This document shows, piece by piece, positions 7,469 through 15,221 of a stretch of DNA of 29,716 nt. The notes beneath the pieces were generated by a model that saw nothing but the letters and a program-made list of their open reading frames with translations, ran no database searches and was not told the origin of the DNA. The stretch lies in assembly GCA_002421915.1 (NCBI GenBank), contig DISA01000064.1, forward strand, positions 23,733-53,448, written 5' to 3'. The stretch comes from Gallionellaceae bacterium UBA6222. GTDB lineage: Bacteria; Pseudomonadota; Gammaproteobacteria; Burkholderiales; Gallionellaceae. The position numbers were made by a program, and so were the translations under genes. The stretch's first letter is position 1. The number at the start of each line of letters is the position of its first letter.

Positions 7469-7814
7469 CGTAATGGCGGCGCTACCGCCCAAACGGCGAG
7501 CCAAAGTGGAGCAGCGCGCGGGGGAGTTGGCAACGCTTAAGGACTTGCGCATCGCCGTTGCGCATACTCAACAAGACCTCGCCACGAGTCTTGGCGTAGG
7601 TCAGGATGCGATCTCCCGTATCGAGCGCCGTAGCGATCTGTTGCTTTCCACGCTGCGCAGCTATGTGCAGGCAATGGGCGGCGAGCTTGAGCTGGTGGCG
7701 CGCTTTCCGAACCGACCTCCCGTGTTGCTTGATCACATCGCCCATAAGCCAACAGCCAAGAAAAGTCCCGCTACAACCAAACGGATTGCTGCACTGCACA
7801 AATCTGCCGCTTGA
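7449..7814 (+). CDS. HigA-type XRE-family antitoxin
   Basis: A 121-residue protein with a helix-turn-helix of the Cro/C1 (XRE) type near residues 37-65, including TQQDLATSLGVGQDAISRIE, followed by the LLLSTLRSYVQAMGGELELVARF stretch typical of antitoxins paired with Gp49-like toxins. A good ribosome site (AAAGGAG) lies 7 bases before the ATG at 7449, so the antitoxin can be translated more strongly than the toxin. The C-terminal tail is rich in lysine, alanine and proline and is probably disordered. It likely neutralises the toxin and represses the pair. Confidence 0.86.
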   Translation: MAKNLNDVMAALPPKRRAKVEQRAGELATLKDLRIAVAHTQQDLATSLGVGQDAISRIERRSDLLLSTLRSYVQAMGGELELVARFPNRPPVLLDHIAHKPTAKKSPATTKRIAALHKSAA

Positions 7815-8107
7815 TGATATTGGCTAGATTGGATGCGGAGGCAAGCCATTGTCATGCTAGGTCTTGCATTACGAGATTTCAATCCAGCACATCACTGCTA
7901 GAGTCAGCCCCCGGTGTTTTCCAGCTTGAAACGCTGTCGCCGTTCGCGGGGCCTGGCATGCTGGTCGGAATGGCGAGCCATGAGGTCGATGCCTCGACAG
8001 ACAATCTGGACAACAACCGCAACGGGCAGATCGACGAGCCGGAAGAGACGTATCTGAAAAGCGAGTTCAGTGCGGTGCTCTATCCGGAGATCGGCGTCGC
8101 CTGGTAA
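7811..8107 (+). CDS. Short ORF with an EF-hand-like loop; possible gene remnant
   Basis: A 98-codon frame overlapping the antitoxin stop by 4 bases. I do not recognise the protein. Residues 67-78 (DNNRNGQIDEPE) match a 12-residue EF-hand calcium loop: D at 1, N at 3 and 5, G at 6, I at 8, D at 9, E at 12. Such NxNGxID loops also occur as lone calcium sites in secreted proteins and pilins. There is no signal peptide, and the first 30 residues look random, so residues 32-98 may be the 3' end of a gene whose 5' part was lost when the toxin-antitoxin pair arrived. A real complete gene is less likely. Confidence 0.35.
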   Translation: MMILARLDAEASHCHARSCITRFQSSTSLLESAPGVFQLETLSPFAGPGMLVGMASHEVDASTDNLDNNRNGQIDEPEETYLKSEFSAVLYPEIGVAW

Positions 8108-8188
8108 TCGCCTGTCTCCCGTTGGGTTCGAGAGACGGCATTTCGAGAGGCTGGTGCGGGAACGTGATTAGTCGTCCGGCGCCGATTG

Positions 8189-9151
8189 TCAGGGTTGAAC
8201 CCGTGGAGCGGAGGAGTTGCAAACGTCAAAGCATTGCTCCTTGCTGCGATCGGTGTATTGCCTGCAACGTGAAAAGCATTGGTCAAATGCAGCCTGGTCC
8301 GGCGAGAGTTGCGGCGGCGGATTTTCCTTCGGTGCGGGTGTCGCACTGGCTGGCGGAACGATATTGATGTGTTGCGCTTCGGGGTTGGAGCCGTCGGTGA
8401 AACCCAGAGCGTCAAAGCCGAGGTTCAGCCTCTTGCTTAAATCAAGCAGGGCCTCGCGCCCCAGCTTGTCCAGAATTTCCGGGCGGTGGTTGTGCCGCAT
8501 GTCGATGGTCACGTCAAAATCGGCGGCCTCCAGCGCTTGGGCCATGTTCGTTTTGCCGGGGACTGCAACCGCAGCCATCGGTTCACCGTCTTTGCCGATG
8601 ACCGCAATGTTCAGGTTGGCGCGAATAAACAATTTCGGATCACCGTCGATTTCATTGTTTTTGAACCATACAGTGATCCCCTCGCGCAGGGTGTTTTCAC
8701 CTGTTGTGCGGGAATCTGTTTCATTGTCTGCGGCGGCACGCACCACGAATATTGCATCAACACCCTGATTGCGGGCCAGATCGGCAAAGGCTTCCCTGGC
8801 GCGCGGGGCGCGCATGCCGCTTGGCGAGTTGGCCGCAGCCAGGAGCGCAGTCCGGTCATATTCGATGTGTTTGACGGCCCATTCCGGACGGGATTTCGCG
8901 ATCCTTTCCCGGGATACGAAAAGGACGCTGTCGGTCACTTTGCCGCCCAGATCAAACTCCGTGTACTGGCTGGTAAAGGAAATAACCCCGATCTTGTCGA
9001 AATTAACGCTTTCCGGGACGAGGGAGACAATCGCAACGTTCCTGATTTGATTGGCCTGCGCTTCAGTCAAATGCTGCGGGGTAGAGGCGCAACCGGACAG
9101 TATGCCCAAAACGGCCAATGTACAAAAAATCGGTGTTGATCCAAAGCGCAT
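8189..9151 (-). CDS. Putative lipoprotein of unknown function with C-terminal twin CX3C
   Basis: A 320-residue protein with a lipoprotein signal: short N-terminus, hydrophobic core CTLAVLGIL and lipobox LSGC with the modified cysteine at 21. A mature alpha/beta-looking domain follows (NVAIVSLVPESVNFDKIGV, then VDAIFVVRAAADN, then IRANLNIAVIGKDGEPM). A proline-rich linker (about 262-280) leads to a tail with cysteines 292, 296, 307 and 311, a CX3C-X10-CX3C pattern that could form a disulfide-held helical hairpin in the periplasm. GGAG 8 bases before the ATG supports the start. I recognise no family. It is monocistronic or precedes nothing on its strand within this stretch. Confidence 0.78.
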   Translation of the reverse strand: MRFGSTPIFCTLAVLGILSGCASTPQHLTEAQANQIRNVAIVSLVPESVNFDKIGVISFTSQYTEFDLGGKVTDSVLFVSRERIAKSRPEWAVKHIEYDRTALLAAANSPSGMRAPRAREAFADLARNQGVDAIFVVRAAADNETDSRTTGENTLREGITVWFKNNEIDGDPKLFIRANLNIAVIGKDGEPMAAVAVPGKTNMAQALEAADFDVTIDMRHNHRPEILDKLGREALLDLSKRLNLGFDALGFTDGSNPEAQHINIVPPASATPAPKENPPPQLSPDQAAFDQCFSRCRQYTDRSKEQCFDVCNSSAPRVQP

Positions 9152-9185
9152 TGCTTATTCTCCGGTTTGATCTGATTTGCGCCGT

Positions 9186-9191
9186 ATTATA
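9186..9191 (-). promoter_or_regulatory. Candidate -10 box for the lipoprotein gene
   Basis: The minus strand reads TATAAT, a perfect -10 hexamer, 34 bases before the lipoprotein ATG. No good -35 sequence lies 16-18 bases upstream, so this is a partial promoter call. Confidence 0.4.
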
Positions 9192-9221
9192 CTACCGGCG
9201 GGCAGATGACGGCTTTTCGGT

Positions 9222-9614
9222 TTAATCCAGCACCACCAGACTCCACACCACGATTACGTTGAGCAGGCTCACCAGCACCGCGGCGCTGCCGATGTCCTTG
9301 GCGCGTTTGGCCAGATCGTGGCGGTCGAGCGAGATGCGATCCACCGCGGCCTCGACTGCCGAGTTGAGCAGCTCGACGATGATGACCAGCAGCACGCTGC
9401 CGATCATCAGCGCCTTGCCCAAATAAGTCACCGGCAGCCATAGTGCCAGCGGTATAAGGACACAGGCGAGCAGCACTTCCTGGCGGAAAGCATCCTCGTG
9501 CTTGAATGCGGCGCGGAAGCCGGCCAGCGAATAGCCGCAGGCGTTCCATAAACGCACAAGGCCGGTCTTGCCTTTGTAGGGACTTTCCAATTGTCGCTCC
9601 TGTTGTGTGGCCAT
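9222..9614 (-). CDS. dgkA: Diacylglycerol kinase DgkA
   Basis: A 130-residue membrane protein with three transmembrane helices and the family signature ELLNSAVEAAVDRIS (81-95) followed by HDLAKRAKDIGSAAV (99-113), containing the glutamate and asparagine of the active site. The enzyme phosphorylates diacylglycerol with ATP to phosphatidic acid, returning DAG to phospholipid synthesis. The ATG at 9612-9614 is chosen because length and N-terminus then fit the family (E. coli 122 residues). It follows a terminator after olsB, so it probably has its own transcription start. Its location near olsBA and the PAP2 gene fits lipid turnover. Confidence 0.93.
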   Translation of the reverse strand: MATQQERQLESPYKGKTGLVRLWNACGYSLAGFRAAFKHEDAFRQEVLLACVLIPLALWLPVTYLGKALMIGSVLLVIIVELLNSAVEAAVDRISLDRHDLAKRAKDIGSAAVLVSLLNVIVVWSLVVLD

Positions 9615-9626
9615 GTTTACTCTAGC

Positions 9627-9654
9627 AAAAAAAGCGCGCACCGGGAGTGCGCGC
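9627..9654 (-). terminator. Rho-independent terminator after olsB
   Basis: On the minus strand a perfect 8-bp stem GCGCGCAC/GTGCGCGC with a 5-base loop is followed by seven T. It sits 26 bases after the olsB stop and ends the olsA-olsB transcript before dgkA. Confidence 0.9.
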
Positions 9655-9679
9655 AAGGGAGGAGAGGCCGTGCAAAAAA

Positions 9680-10441
9680 TTATGCCGCTTTGCGCATGAA
9701 GTGTTTGGCGTAGCGCGCGTTCAGGCGCGACACCGGCAGCAGGATGAACACATCTGCGCAGTTGAAATCCGGATCCCATGCCGGCTCGCCGGCGATGTAG
9801 GCGCCGAGGCGCAGATAGCCCTTGATCAGCGGCGGGATGGCGACTTCCAGATCCCGGTTCAGCGATTCCAGCGGCAGGCGGCAGTGCGGGAACACGCGAT
9901 ATTCGGCGGGCGCGGCGTGCAGCTTGTGCAATTTGTTATACACGCTGGCAGCGTAATGGCCGCCGTCTGCCATGCTGATGCTGGCGCAGCCGATCAGGTA
10001 TTCGTGGTTGTGGCGGCCGATGTAGTCGGCGAGACCGCTCCACAACTGGGTGATGGTCGCGCCGTCGCGGTAGTCGGGGTGCACGCAGGAACGGCCCACT
10101 TCCACCATGCGCTCGCGCAGGTGCGCCAGACGCGACAGGTCGAATTCGGTCTCGGAGTAATAGCCGCCCGCGGCCAGCGCCTGCTCCGGCGGCAGGATGC
10201 GGTAGGTGCCGACGACCTTGCCGTTGCCGTGGTCGCGCACCAGCAAGTGATCGCAGTATCCGTCGAAACGGTCGATGTCCAGCCCGAGGTGGGCGCTGTT
10301 CAACCGCGCGCCCATCTCTTCGCCGAACACTTTGTAGCGGACACGCTGTGCTTCGGTGATCTCGGTAACCGAGCGCGCCAGGCTGAAGGTGAGTTTGCGC
10401 GGTGTTTCGTGCGGGTGTTGCCCGCGGATCAGGTCTAACAT
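9680..10441 (-). CDS. olsB: OlsB-like L-ornithine N-alpha-acyltransferase
   Basis: A 253-residue GNAT-superfamily acyltransferase of the OlsB (acyl-ACP dependent, formerly hemolysin-like) family. Visible marks are the N-terminal AQRVRYKVFGEEMGA segment, YCDHLLVRDHGNGKVVGTYR, then EVGRSCVHPDYRDGATITQLW and the LIGCASISMADGG stretch. OlsB joins a 3-hydroxyacyl chain to ornithine, giving lyso-ornithine lipid. The ATG at 10439-10441 has AGGAG 7 bases upstream; a longer upstream frame lacks this. It starts 10 bases after the olsA stop on the same strand, so the two form an operon. Other lipid N-acyltransferases of this family act on other amino acids (for example glutamine), so ornithine as substrate is probable, not certain. 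Confidence 0.85.
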   Translation of the reverse strand: MLDLIRGQHPHETPRKLTFSLARSVTEITEAQRVRYKVFGEEMGARLNSAHLGLDIDRFDGYCDHLLVRDHGNGKVVGTYRILPPEQALAAGGYYSETEFDLSRLAHLRERMVEVGRSCVHPDYRDGATITQLWSGLADYIGRHNHEYLIGCASISMADGGHYAASVYNKLHKLHAAPAEYRVFPHCRLPLESLNRDLEVAIPPLIKGYLRLGAYIAGEPAWDPDFNCADVFILLPVSRLNARYAKHFMRKAA

Positions 10442-10451
10442 CGCTGTGCTC

Positions 10452-11273
10452 CTATCGTGTCGATGGGAGCAGGTTAGCGTCGGCATGTTGCGCGGAGGTT
10501 AAGGCAAAATGAAAGTTGTGTGACCCGGTATCGGGCAATGCGGCCATGATCTGTTCGCGCGCCCTGCGCGTCAGCTCGCGCCGTTCGAAGGTGCCCGCAG
10601 CCAGTGGCGCGGTTGCAAGGAGTCGCACCCGCAGTTGGGGGGTGTGGAGCAGTGTCCACAGCGAGGCGCCGAAAGAATATTCGTTGATATAGGCGGCTGC
10701 CGTGCTGCGGTTCCCGTCCGTGTCCTCGTAGCGGATGGCGGTCGGATGCACCTGCGTGCCGGCATCGATCGCGGGTTGCAACAGGGAAGAATGAAAATGC
10801 GCGACCTGCGCGCCGTCGGTGGTGGTGCCTTCCGGAAAGACGGCGAGGCATTCTCCCTGTTGCAGCAGCTGCACCAGATGCACGTTCAGACGCGCCGCAT
10901 CGCGCGCCCTGCCGCGCTCGAGGAACAGGGTCTGCGCCCGCGCGCACAGCCAGCCGATGAACGGCCAGTGCCGCACTTCCGCTTTGGCGACGAAGCGCAT
11001 CGGCACGATGGCGTTCAACACAAAAACATCCAGCCAGGAGATATGGTTGGTGACGATCAGGCCGCCGTGCAAGCCATGCAACGGATCGTCGTTGGCAAGG
11101 AGCACTTTCACGTTGAGAATATCCAGCAGTTCCGCCGACCAGTTCTGCAAAATACGGCGGCGCAGATGGGCGCTCAGCCGGGGATAGATCATCGCCAGGG
11201 TCAGGCCGTAGGCAATGTGCAGGGCGGTACGCGCGGCGCGGAACAGCGCGACAGCCCGTCGCAAAACAGACAT
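10452..11273 (-). CDS. olsA: OlsA-like lysophospholipid/lyso-ornithine lipid O-acyltransferase
   Basis: A 273-residue PlsC-type acyltransferase with an N-terminal hydrophobic anchor (about 15-30), the HX4D catalytic motif NHISWLD (76-82), and FPEGTTTDG (146-154). OlsA adds a second acyl chain to the hydroxyl of lyso-ornithine lipid; some OlsA enzymes also acylate lysophosphatidate. The ATG at 11271-11273 is chosen because the N-terminus then matches PlsC-like proteins; a frame open to 11510 runs into the preceding gene and encodes arginine-rich, non-protein-like sequence. Coupling with olsB downstream is the main reason for the ornithine-lipid call. Other 1-acyl-G3P acyltransferases look similar. 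Confidence 0.82.
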   Translation of the reverse strand: MSVLRRAVALFRAARTALHIAYGLTLAMIYPRLSAHLRRRILQNWSAELLDILNVKVLLANDDPLHGLHGGLIVTNHISWLDVFVLNAIVPMRFVAKAEVRHWPFIGWLCARAQTLFLERGRARDAARLNVHLVQLLQQGECLAVFPEGTTTDGAQVAHFHSSLLQPAIDAGTQVHPTAIRYEDTDGNRSTAAAYINEYSFGASLWTLLHTPQLRVRLLATAPLAAGTFERRELTRRAREQIMAALPDTGSHNFHFALTSAQHADANLLPSTR

Positions 11274-11278
11274 TCTGT

Positions 11279-11439
11279 TCAATCCACCGAGAGCACGGAG
11301 AACACGGAGATGCTGCAGAAGTGCTCCAGTGTTCTGTCCAGGCCGCAGGTAAAAAGCAGGGCAAGGATGTTGCCGGCGATTTTCACGGGGAATCCGGTAT
11401 TTTCTGTGGCCATTGTTTGCATGAGATTTGTGCCCCTTG
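11279..11439 (-). other. Intergenic stretch between the EAL-GGDEF gene and olsA
   Basis: It holds a 44-codon minus-strand frame (11279-11413) starting MATENTGFPVK with a hydrophobic middle, no good ribosome site, and an end encoded by the short repeat at 11283-11310. I regard coding as unlikely. No clear terminator is visible, so olsA may be read through from the upstream gene. Confidence 0.4.
11283..11310. repeat. Short GGAGA-type tandem motif
   Basis: The plus strand reads CCGAGAGCA then CGGAGAACA then CGGAGA, three 9-base units with few differences. Similar 'cacggagaacacggag' strings are familiar between genes in betaproteobacteria; whether this copy belongs to such a dispersed repeat needs a genome search. 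Confidence 0.45.
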
Positions 11440-13305
11440 TCAGGCCTCCGCGTGGCGCTGTTCGACGAACAGGCTGTTGCCGCTGATCTTCTTGGCCATC
11501 TTCTTGGCATCCGTCATGGCGGCAGAGACTTCCAGATACGAGGTGAATTCTCCGGGCGCTACTTTGAGCGCGCCGATGGACAGGCTGGTGAGCGGATGGA
11601 ACTGCTGTTTGCCATCGCGCCCCTCGGTGGTGTAGCCGCCCGCGCTGCGGTGTTCTTCCGTGAACATCAGCTCCGCGGCCTGTTCAAAGGAACGCAGGGC
11701 TTGTTCGCAACGCGCGTGCCAGTTGGGACTTTGCAACAGCAGCACAAAATCGTCGCCGCCGATGTGGCCGATGAAATCCAGCTTGGGATCGCATGACCAG
11801 TTGAGAATGCGCCCGGTGAGCCGGATCATTTCGTCACCCTTGCCGTAGCCGTAGATGTCGTTGAACGGCTTGAAATGATCGAGGTCGGTGTAGCAGGCGA
11901 CGAACGGGATATGCGCCTGCAGCAGATGCTCGATATGGTCGTTGATCGGCACGTTGCCGGGCAGTGATGTCAGCGGATTGGCGTAACGTGCGGCTTCCAG
12001 TTGCATCTGTGTCAGTTCGCGCAGCAGATCCTGGCCGGAGGCGACGCCCATATAACTGCCGTTCTCGGTAATGATGAAACCTTCGGTCAGATGATGGCTG
12101 TCGGTCTCGGACAGGAAGTGGCTGAGTTCCGCAAGCGGCATATTTTTTTCCACCAGCAAAGGGGCGCCGGAAATAATCTTCCGGCAGGGCTCTTTGCCAT
12201 GCAGTTCGCGCTGATAGGGCTTGGAGAACCGCTCAATAAAGGAGTGGCGATTGATTAGTCCGAGCGGAACGTCATTGTCGACGACCGGGATGAGGTGTAA
12301 CGCGGGATCGGTATAAAAGCGATCAAACAGATGATCGATGGGCGTTTCAGGCTGTACCGGTTTGGCTGGGGTGGTCAACTTGCATGCCGTTGCCCGCGTG
12401 CAGGGAGAGTTTGCATGCCGGGATGTCTTGGCGGTGTTTGATTCATGGATGATGCGCCGGGTGTCGTCCGCCGCCAGCAGCAGCGGTGTGGCATGGGGGC
12501 GCGCAATGAAATAGCCTTGTCCCAGTGCGATGCCGAGGTCTTTCACCGCGCGCAATTCGGCTTCGGTCTCGATCCCTTCGGCAATGACCTGCGTGCCGCA
12601 GCTGGCGGCGATGTGCTGGATCGATTTCAGGAATTGCAATTTGATCGGGTCAAGATCACAGCCCTGCACAAAACTCATGTCGATCTTGACGAACTCCGGG
12701 CGCAGCTCCAGCCACAGCCGCAGGCTGGAGAAGCCTTCACCCAGATCGTCGATGGCGACCCTGAAGCCCATCGCGCGATAATGCAGGAGCGCATCGCGCA
12801 TCGCGGCAAAATCAAAAACAGGCTGATTTTCCGTAAGCTCGATCACGATGCGGGCCGGATCAATGTTGAGTTCACGCATGAAGTCCAGTGTCTGTCCATT
12901 CCTGAAGTCGGGATGGGTCAACGCTTCCGGACTGACGTTGAGAAACAGATTTCCGGGCAGGTTCTGTGTGGCAAATGTCTCCAGTACGGTTTGCCGCGAC
13001 AGCATCTCGACTTCCAGCGACAGGCCGTGCTGTTCGGCTGCGCCGAACAGCTTGATCGGCGTATGCAGCGGGCTGTCTGCCGGGCCGCGGATCAATCCCT
13101 CGAAGCCCAGAAAATCAGCATGCCCGAGGTTGATGATGGGCTGGAACAGGGCGCTCAGGCGGCGCTGGTCAATGATCTCGTGCAGGGGGTTCACGCTTTG
13201 CTCCCCGTCGTGTGAGGACAGAAAATGTTCTGCCATGATTTGGTCTGCCAGAAATTGCGCGCGGGCCGCGGTGCGGTACTTTTCAACAGGTAGAATGCCG
13301 GGCAT
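11440..13305 (-). CDS. EAL-CBS-GGDEF cyclic-di-GMP signalling protein
   Basis: A 621-residue soluble protein with domain order EAL (about 40-285), a linker, paired CBS (about 320-435), GGDEF (about 440-610). In the EAL domain the phosphodiesterase residues appear present: EGLIR (69-73), N123, E156, DD 186-187, K207, E243 and Q263. The GGDEF domain has PLTSLPGN, a DLDHFKPFND segment and the active-site variant GGDDF (516-520), so cyclase activity is uncertain. CBS domains usually sense adenine nucleotides. There is no membrane segment or signal peptide. AGGAG lies 7 bases before the ATG. olsA follows on the same strand 166 bases later. It is likely a c-di-GMP hydrolase controlled by its CBS and GGDDF parts. 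Confidence 0.9.
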   Translation of the reverse strand: MPGILPVEKYRTAARAQFLADQIMAEHFLSSHDGEQSVNPLHEIIDQRRLSALFQPIINLGHADFLGFEGLIRGPADSPLHTPIKLFGAAEQHGLSLEVEMLSRQTVLETFATQNLPGNLFLNVSPEALTHPDFRNGQTLDFMRELNIDPARIVIELTENQPVFDFAAMRDALLHYRAMGFRVAIDDLGEGFSSLRLWLELRPEFVKIDMSFVQGCDLDPIKLQFLKSIQHIAASCGTQVIAEGIETEAELRAVKDLGIALGQGYFIARPHATPLLLAADDTRRIIHESNTAKTSRHANSPCTRATACKLTTPAKPVQPETPIDHLFDRFYTDPALHLIPVVDNDVPLGLINRHSFIERFSKPYQRELHGKEPCRKIISGAPLLVEKNMPLAELSHFLSETDSHHLTEGFIITENGSYMGVASGQDLLRELTQMQLEAARYANPLTSLPGNVPINDHIEHLLQAHIPFVACYTDLDHFKPFNDIYGYGKGDEMIRLTGRILNWSCDPKLDFIGHIGGDDFVLLLQSPNWHARCEQALRSFEQAAELMFTEEHRSAGGYTTEGRDGKQQFHPLTSLSIGALKVAPGEFTSYLEVSAAMTDAKKMAKKISGNSLFVEQRHAEA

Positions 13306-13374
13306 GTGTTTCTCCTGCGGTTTAGGGAAACGGAAGATAGCGTTGGTTTGTTACGCGCTTATGACGGAGCAAAA

Positions 13375-14493
13375 ATGACAGTGCTTGAAAAACGCCACCG
13401 TGCCTCCGGCATGAATGCGCCCTGTGCGGCGGCGGGACTGCCGTTCGCGGATTATGTGCGACAGACGCGGGCGATGTTGCGCGCAGTGCGGGCGGACAGC
13501 GTGATCGACGGCAATGCGCCGTTCGAGCTGTTGCCTGCGGCAGATTTTTCGCGCGGACGCGGCAAACCTTACCGGCGCGGCATCCTGCTGACCCACGGCT
13601 TGAGCGATTCGCCGTATCACATGCGCCATCTGGCCGCATTCTTCCAGTGCAACGGCTTTCGCGTGATGGCGGTGTTGCTGCCGGGGCATGGCACGCAGCC
13701 GGGCGACCTGCTCGATGTGCGCTGGCAGGAATGGGCGCGAACCGTGGCCTACGGCGCCGATTGTCTGGATGGCGAAGTGGACGAGTTGTATCTGGGCGGA
13801 TTCTCGGCGGGCGGCGCGCTGAGCGTGCACCATGCCGCGCGGGATGCGCGGGTGCGCGGTTTGTTCTTGTTTTCACCGGCGTTGCAGATCACCGCGCGCG
13901 CGCGCTGGGCCAATCTGCACAAGCTGGTCAGCTGGCTGATACCGCAAGCCGCTTGGGTGAACGTGCAGGCGGATGCCGATCCTTATAAATACGAATCGTT
14001 CTGCAAGAATGCGGCGGCGCAGATGTATGCGCTGACGCAAGCCTTGCCGCGCGACGGATTGAATCTCCCGGTGTTCGCCGCCGCCAGCGCGGACGATGCA
14101 ACCGTGCGTGCACAGGCCACCCTGCGCTTCATGCAGCACGTGCGCCATCCATTGCGCAAGTTGCTGTGGTACGCGGCGGAGGACCCAAAACAGGCGGATA
14201 TCGAATGGGTGAACAATTATCTGCCAGAGCAGCGCATCCTCTCCGGCGCGCATACCGCCGTTGTCATGCCGCCTGAGGATGCGCACTACGGCGCGCGCGG
14301 CGACTACGCAAATTGCCAGCATTATTACGCGAAGGATGCCGAACGCTACGCCACCTGCCTGACGCGCGCGGATTGGTGGGGCGAAGTGCTGCCGCAGCAT
14401 CTGGCGCGCGGTGTGGTGCGCCGCCTGACCTGGAATCCGCACTATGCGGCGATGGAAGCCGCCATGCAGACATTCATCGAAGGATTGACATGA
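13375..14493 (+). CDS. Alpha/beta hydrolase (serine esterase or lysophospholipase type)
   Basis: A 372-residue alpha/beta hydrolase of the monoacylglycerol-lipase/S33 kind. The oxyanion segment LLTHGLSDSPYHMR starts at 71, LLPGHGTQPGD at 101, and the nucleophile elbow GFSAG at 142-146 (Ser144). A later DAH in PPEDAHYG is a possible catalytic histidine. There is no signal peptide, so it is probably cytoplasmic. The ATG at 13375 has GGAG 6 bases upstream. The substrate is not readable. The stop overlaps the GDPD start in ATGA, and the following genes break down glycerophosphodiesters and glycerol-3-phosphate, so a glyceride or (lyso)phospholipid substrate is a reasonable inference. Confidence 0.8.
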   Translation: MTVLEKRHRASGMNAPCAAAGLPFADYVRQTRAMLRAVRADSVIDGNAPFELLPAADFSRGRGKPYRRGILLTHGLSDSPYHMRHLAAFFQCNGFRVMAVLLPGHGTQPGDLLDVRWQEWARTVAYGADCLDGEVDELYLGGFSAGGALSVHHAARDARVRGLFLFSPALQITARARWANLHKLVSWLIPQAAWVNVQADADPYKYESFCKNAAAQMYALTQALPRDGLNLPVFAAASADDATVRAQATLRFMQHVRHPLRKLLWYAAEDPKQADIEWVNNYLPEQRILSGAHTAVVMPPEDAHYGARGDYANCQHYYAKDAERYATCLTRADWWGEVLPQHLARGVVRRLTWNPHYAAMEAAMQTFIEGLT

Positions 14494-15221
14494 CATTGAT
14501 CTACGCGCATCGCGGCGCGCGGCGGGAGGCGGCGGAGAACACGCGCAGCGCTTTCGACCGCGCGTTAACCTACCCCATCGACGGCATCGAGACCGACATC
14601 CAGACCAGCCGCGACGGCGTGTGCGTGCTGTGGCACGACGACGATCTGGCTAAGCTCGGCTGGCCGGGCAAGCGCATTGACGACTACGACATGGCGCAAT
14701 TGCAGGCAATGAACTTCGCCGCGCATTTTTCCGGGGCGGCAGCGGAACCGGTGATGCGCTTGCAGGATTTCGTCACGGCGTATCGCGCCCGTTGCGCGCT
14801 GCTGCTGGAGATCAAGCGCTATCCAGGCGAAGCGGAGGCGCAGCAGCAAAACAAGGTGCGCCAGACCCTGCAAGCGGCCGGGGCGGGATCGGCGCAGAGG
14901 CTGGCTTCCTCATTCGATCTCGATTCATTGTTATACGCGCATCGCATCGCGCCGGACTTTCCATTGGTGCTCAATCTGGAACCGGAACACGATGCGGCCT
15001 TTGCCCGGCGCATGCTGCACGAGCAACCCTGGCTGCATGGCCTGTGCGTGCATATCGCCACGCTGGATGAAAATATGACCGGCGCGGTGCGCGAGCGCGG
15101 CAAGTTGCTCGCGGTCTATACCTGCAACAGCGACGAGCAGATCGGGCGCGCATTGGGGATGGGTGTGGATATTCTGATCAGCGATGTGCCGCAGCAGGCG
15201 CTGCAAAGGCGGGATGAGTGA
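14490..15221 (+). CDS. Glycerophosphodiester phosphodiesterase (UgpQ type)
   Basis: A 243-residue GDPD-family enzyme. The catalytic start LIYAHRGARREAAENT (3-18) holds the HRG, followed by GIETDIQTSRDGVCVLWHDDDL with the metal-binding glutamate and aspartate and second histidine, then LLLEIKR. It splits glycerophosphodiesters such as glycerophosphoethanolamine into glycerol-3-phosphate and alcohol. No signal peptide, so cytoplasmic like UgpQ. The ATG overlaps the hydrolase stop; its stop overlaps the GTG of the next gene, a glycerol-3-phosphate dehydrogenase that can use its product directly. Confidence 0.91.
   Translation: MTLIYAHRGARREAAENTRSAFDRALTYPIDGIETDIQTSRDGVCVLWHDDDLAKLGWPGKRIDDYDMAQLQAMNFAAHFSGAAAEPVMRLQDFVTAYRARCALLLEIKRYPGEAEAQQQNKVRQTLQAAGAGSAQRLASSFDLDSLLYAHRIAPDFPLVLNLEPEHDAAFARRMLHEQPWLHGLCVHIATLDENMTGAVRERGKLLAVYTCNSDEQIGRALGMGVDILISDVPQQALQRRDE

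Noticed and set aside
8217..9139. Plus-strand frames opposite the lipoprotein gene (183 and 217 codons)
   Set aside because: The minus-strand gene has a lipobox and a good ribosome site; the plus frames have neither.
11279..11413. 44-codon minus-strand small protein with a hydrophobic middle
   Set aside because: No good ribosome site, and its end is encoded by a short repeat motif; coding is unlikely.
12445..13215. 256-codon plus-strand frame
   Set aside because: Out-of-frame shadow opposite the EAL domain coding sequence.
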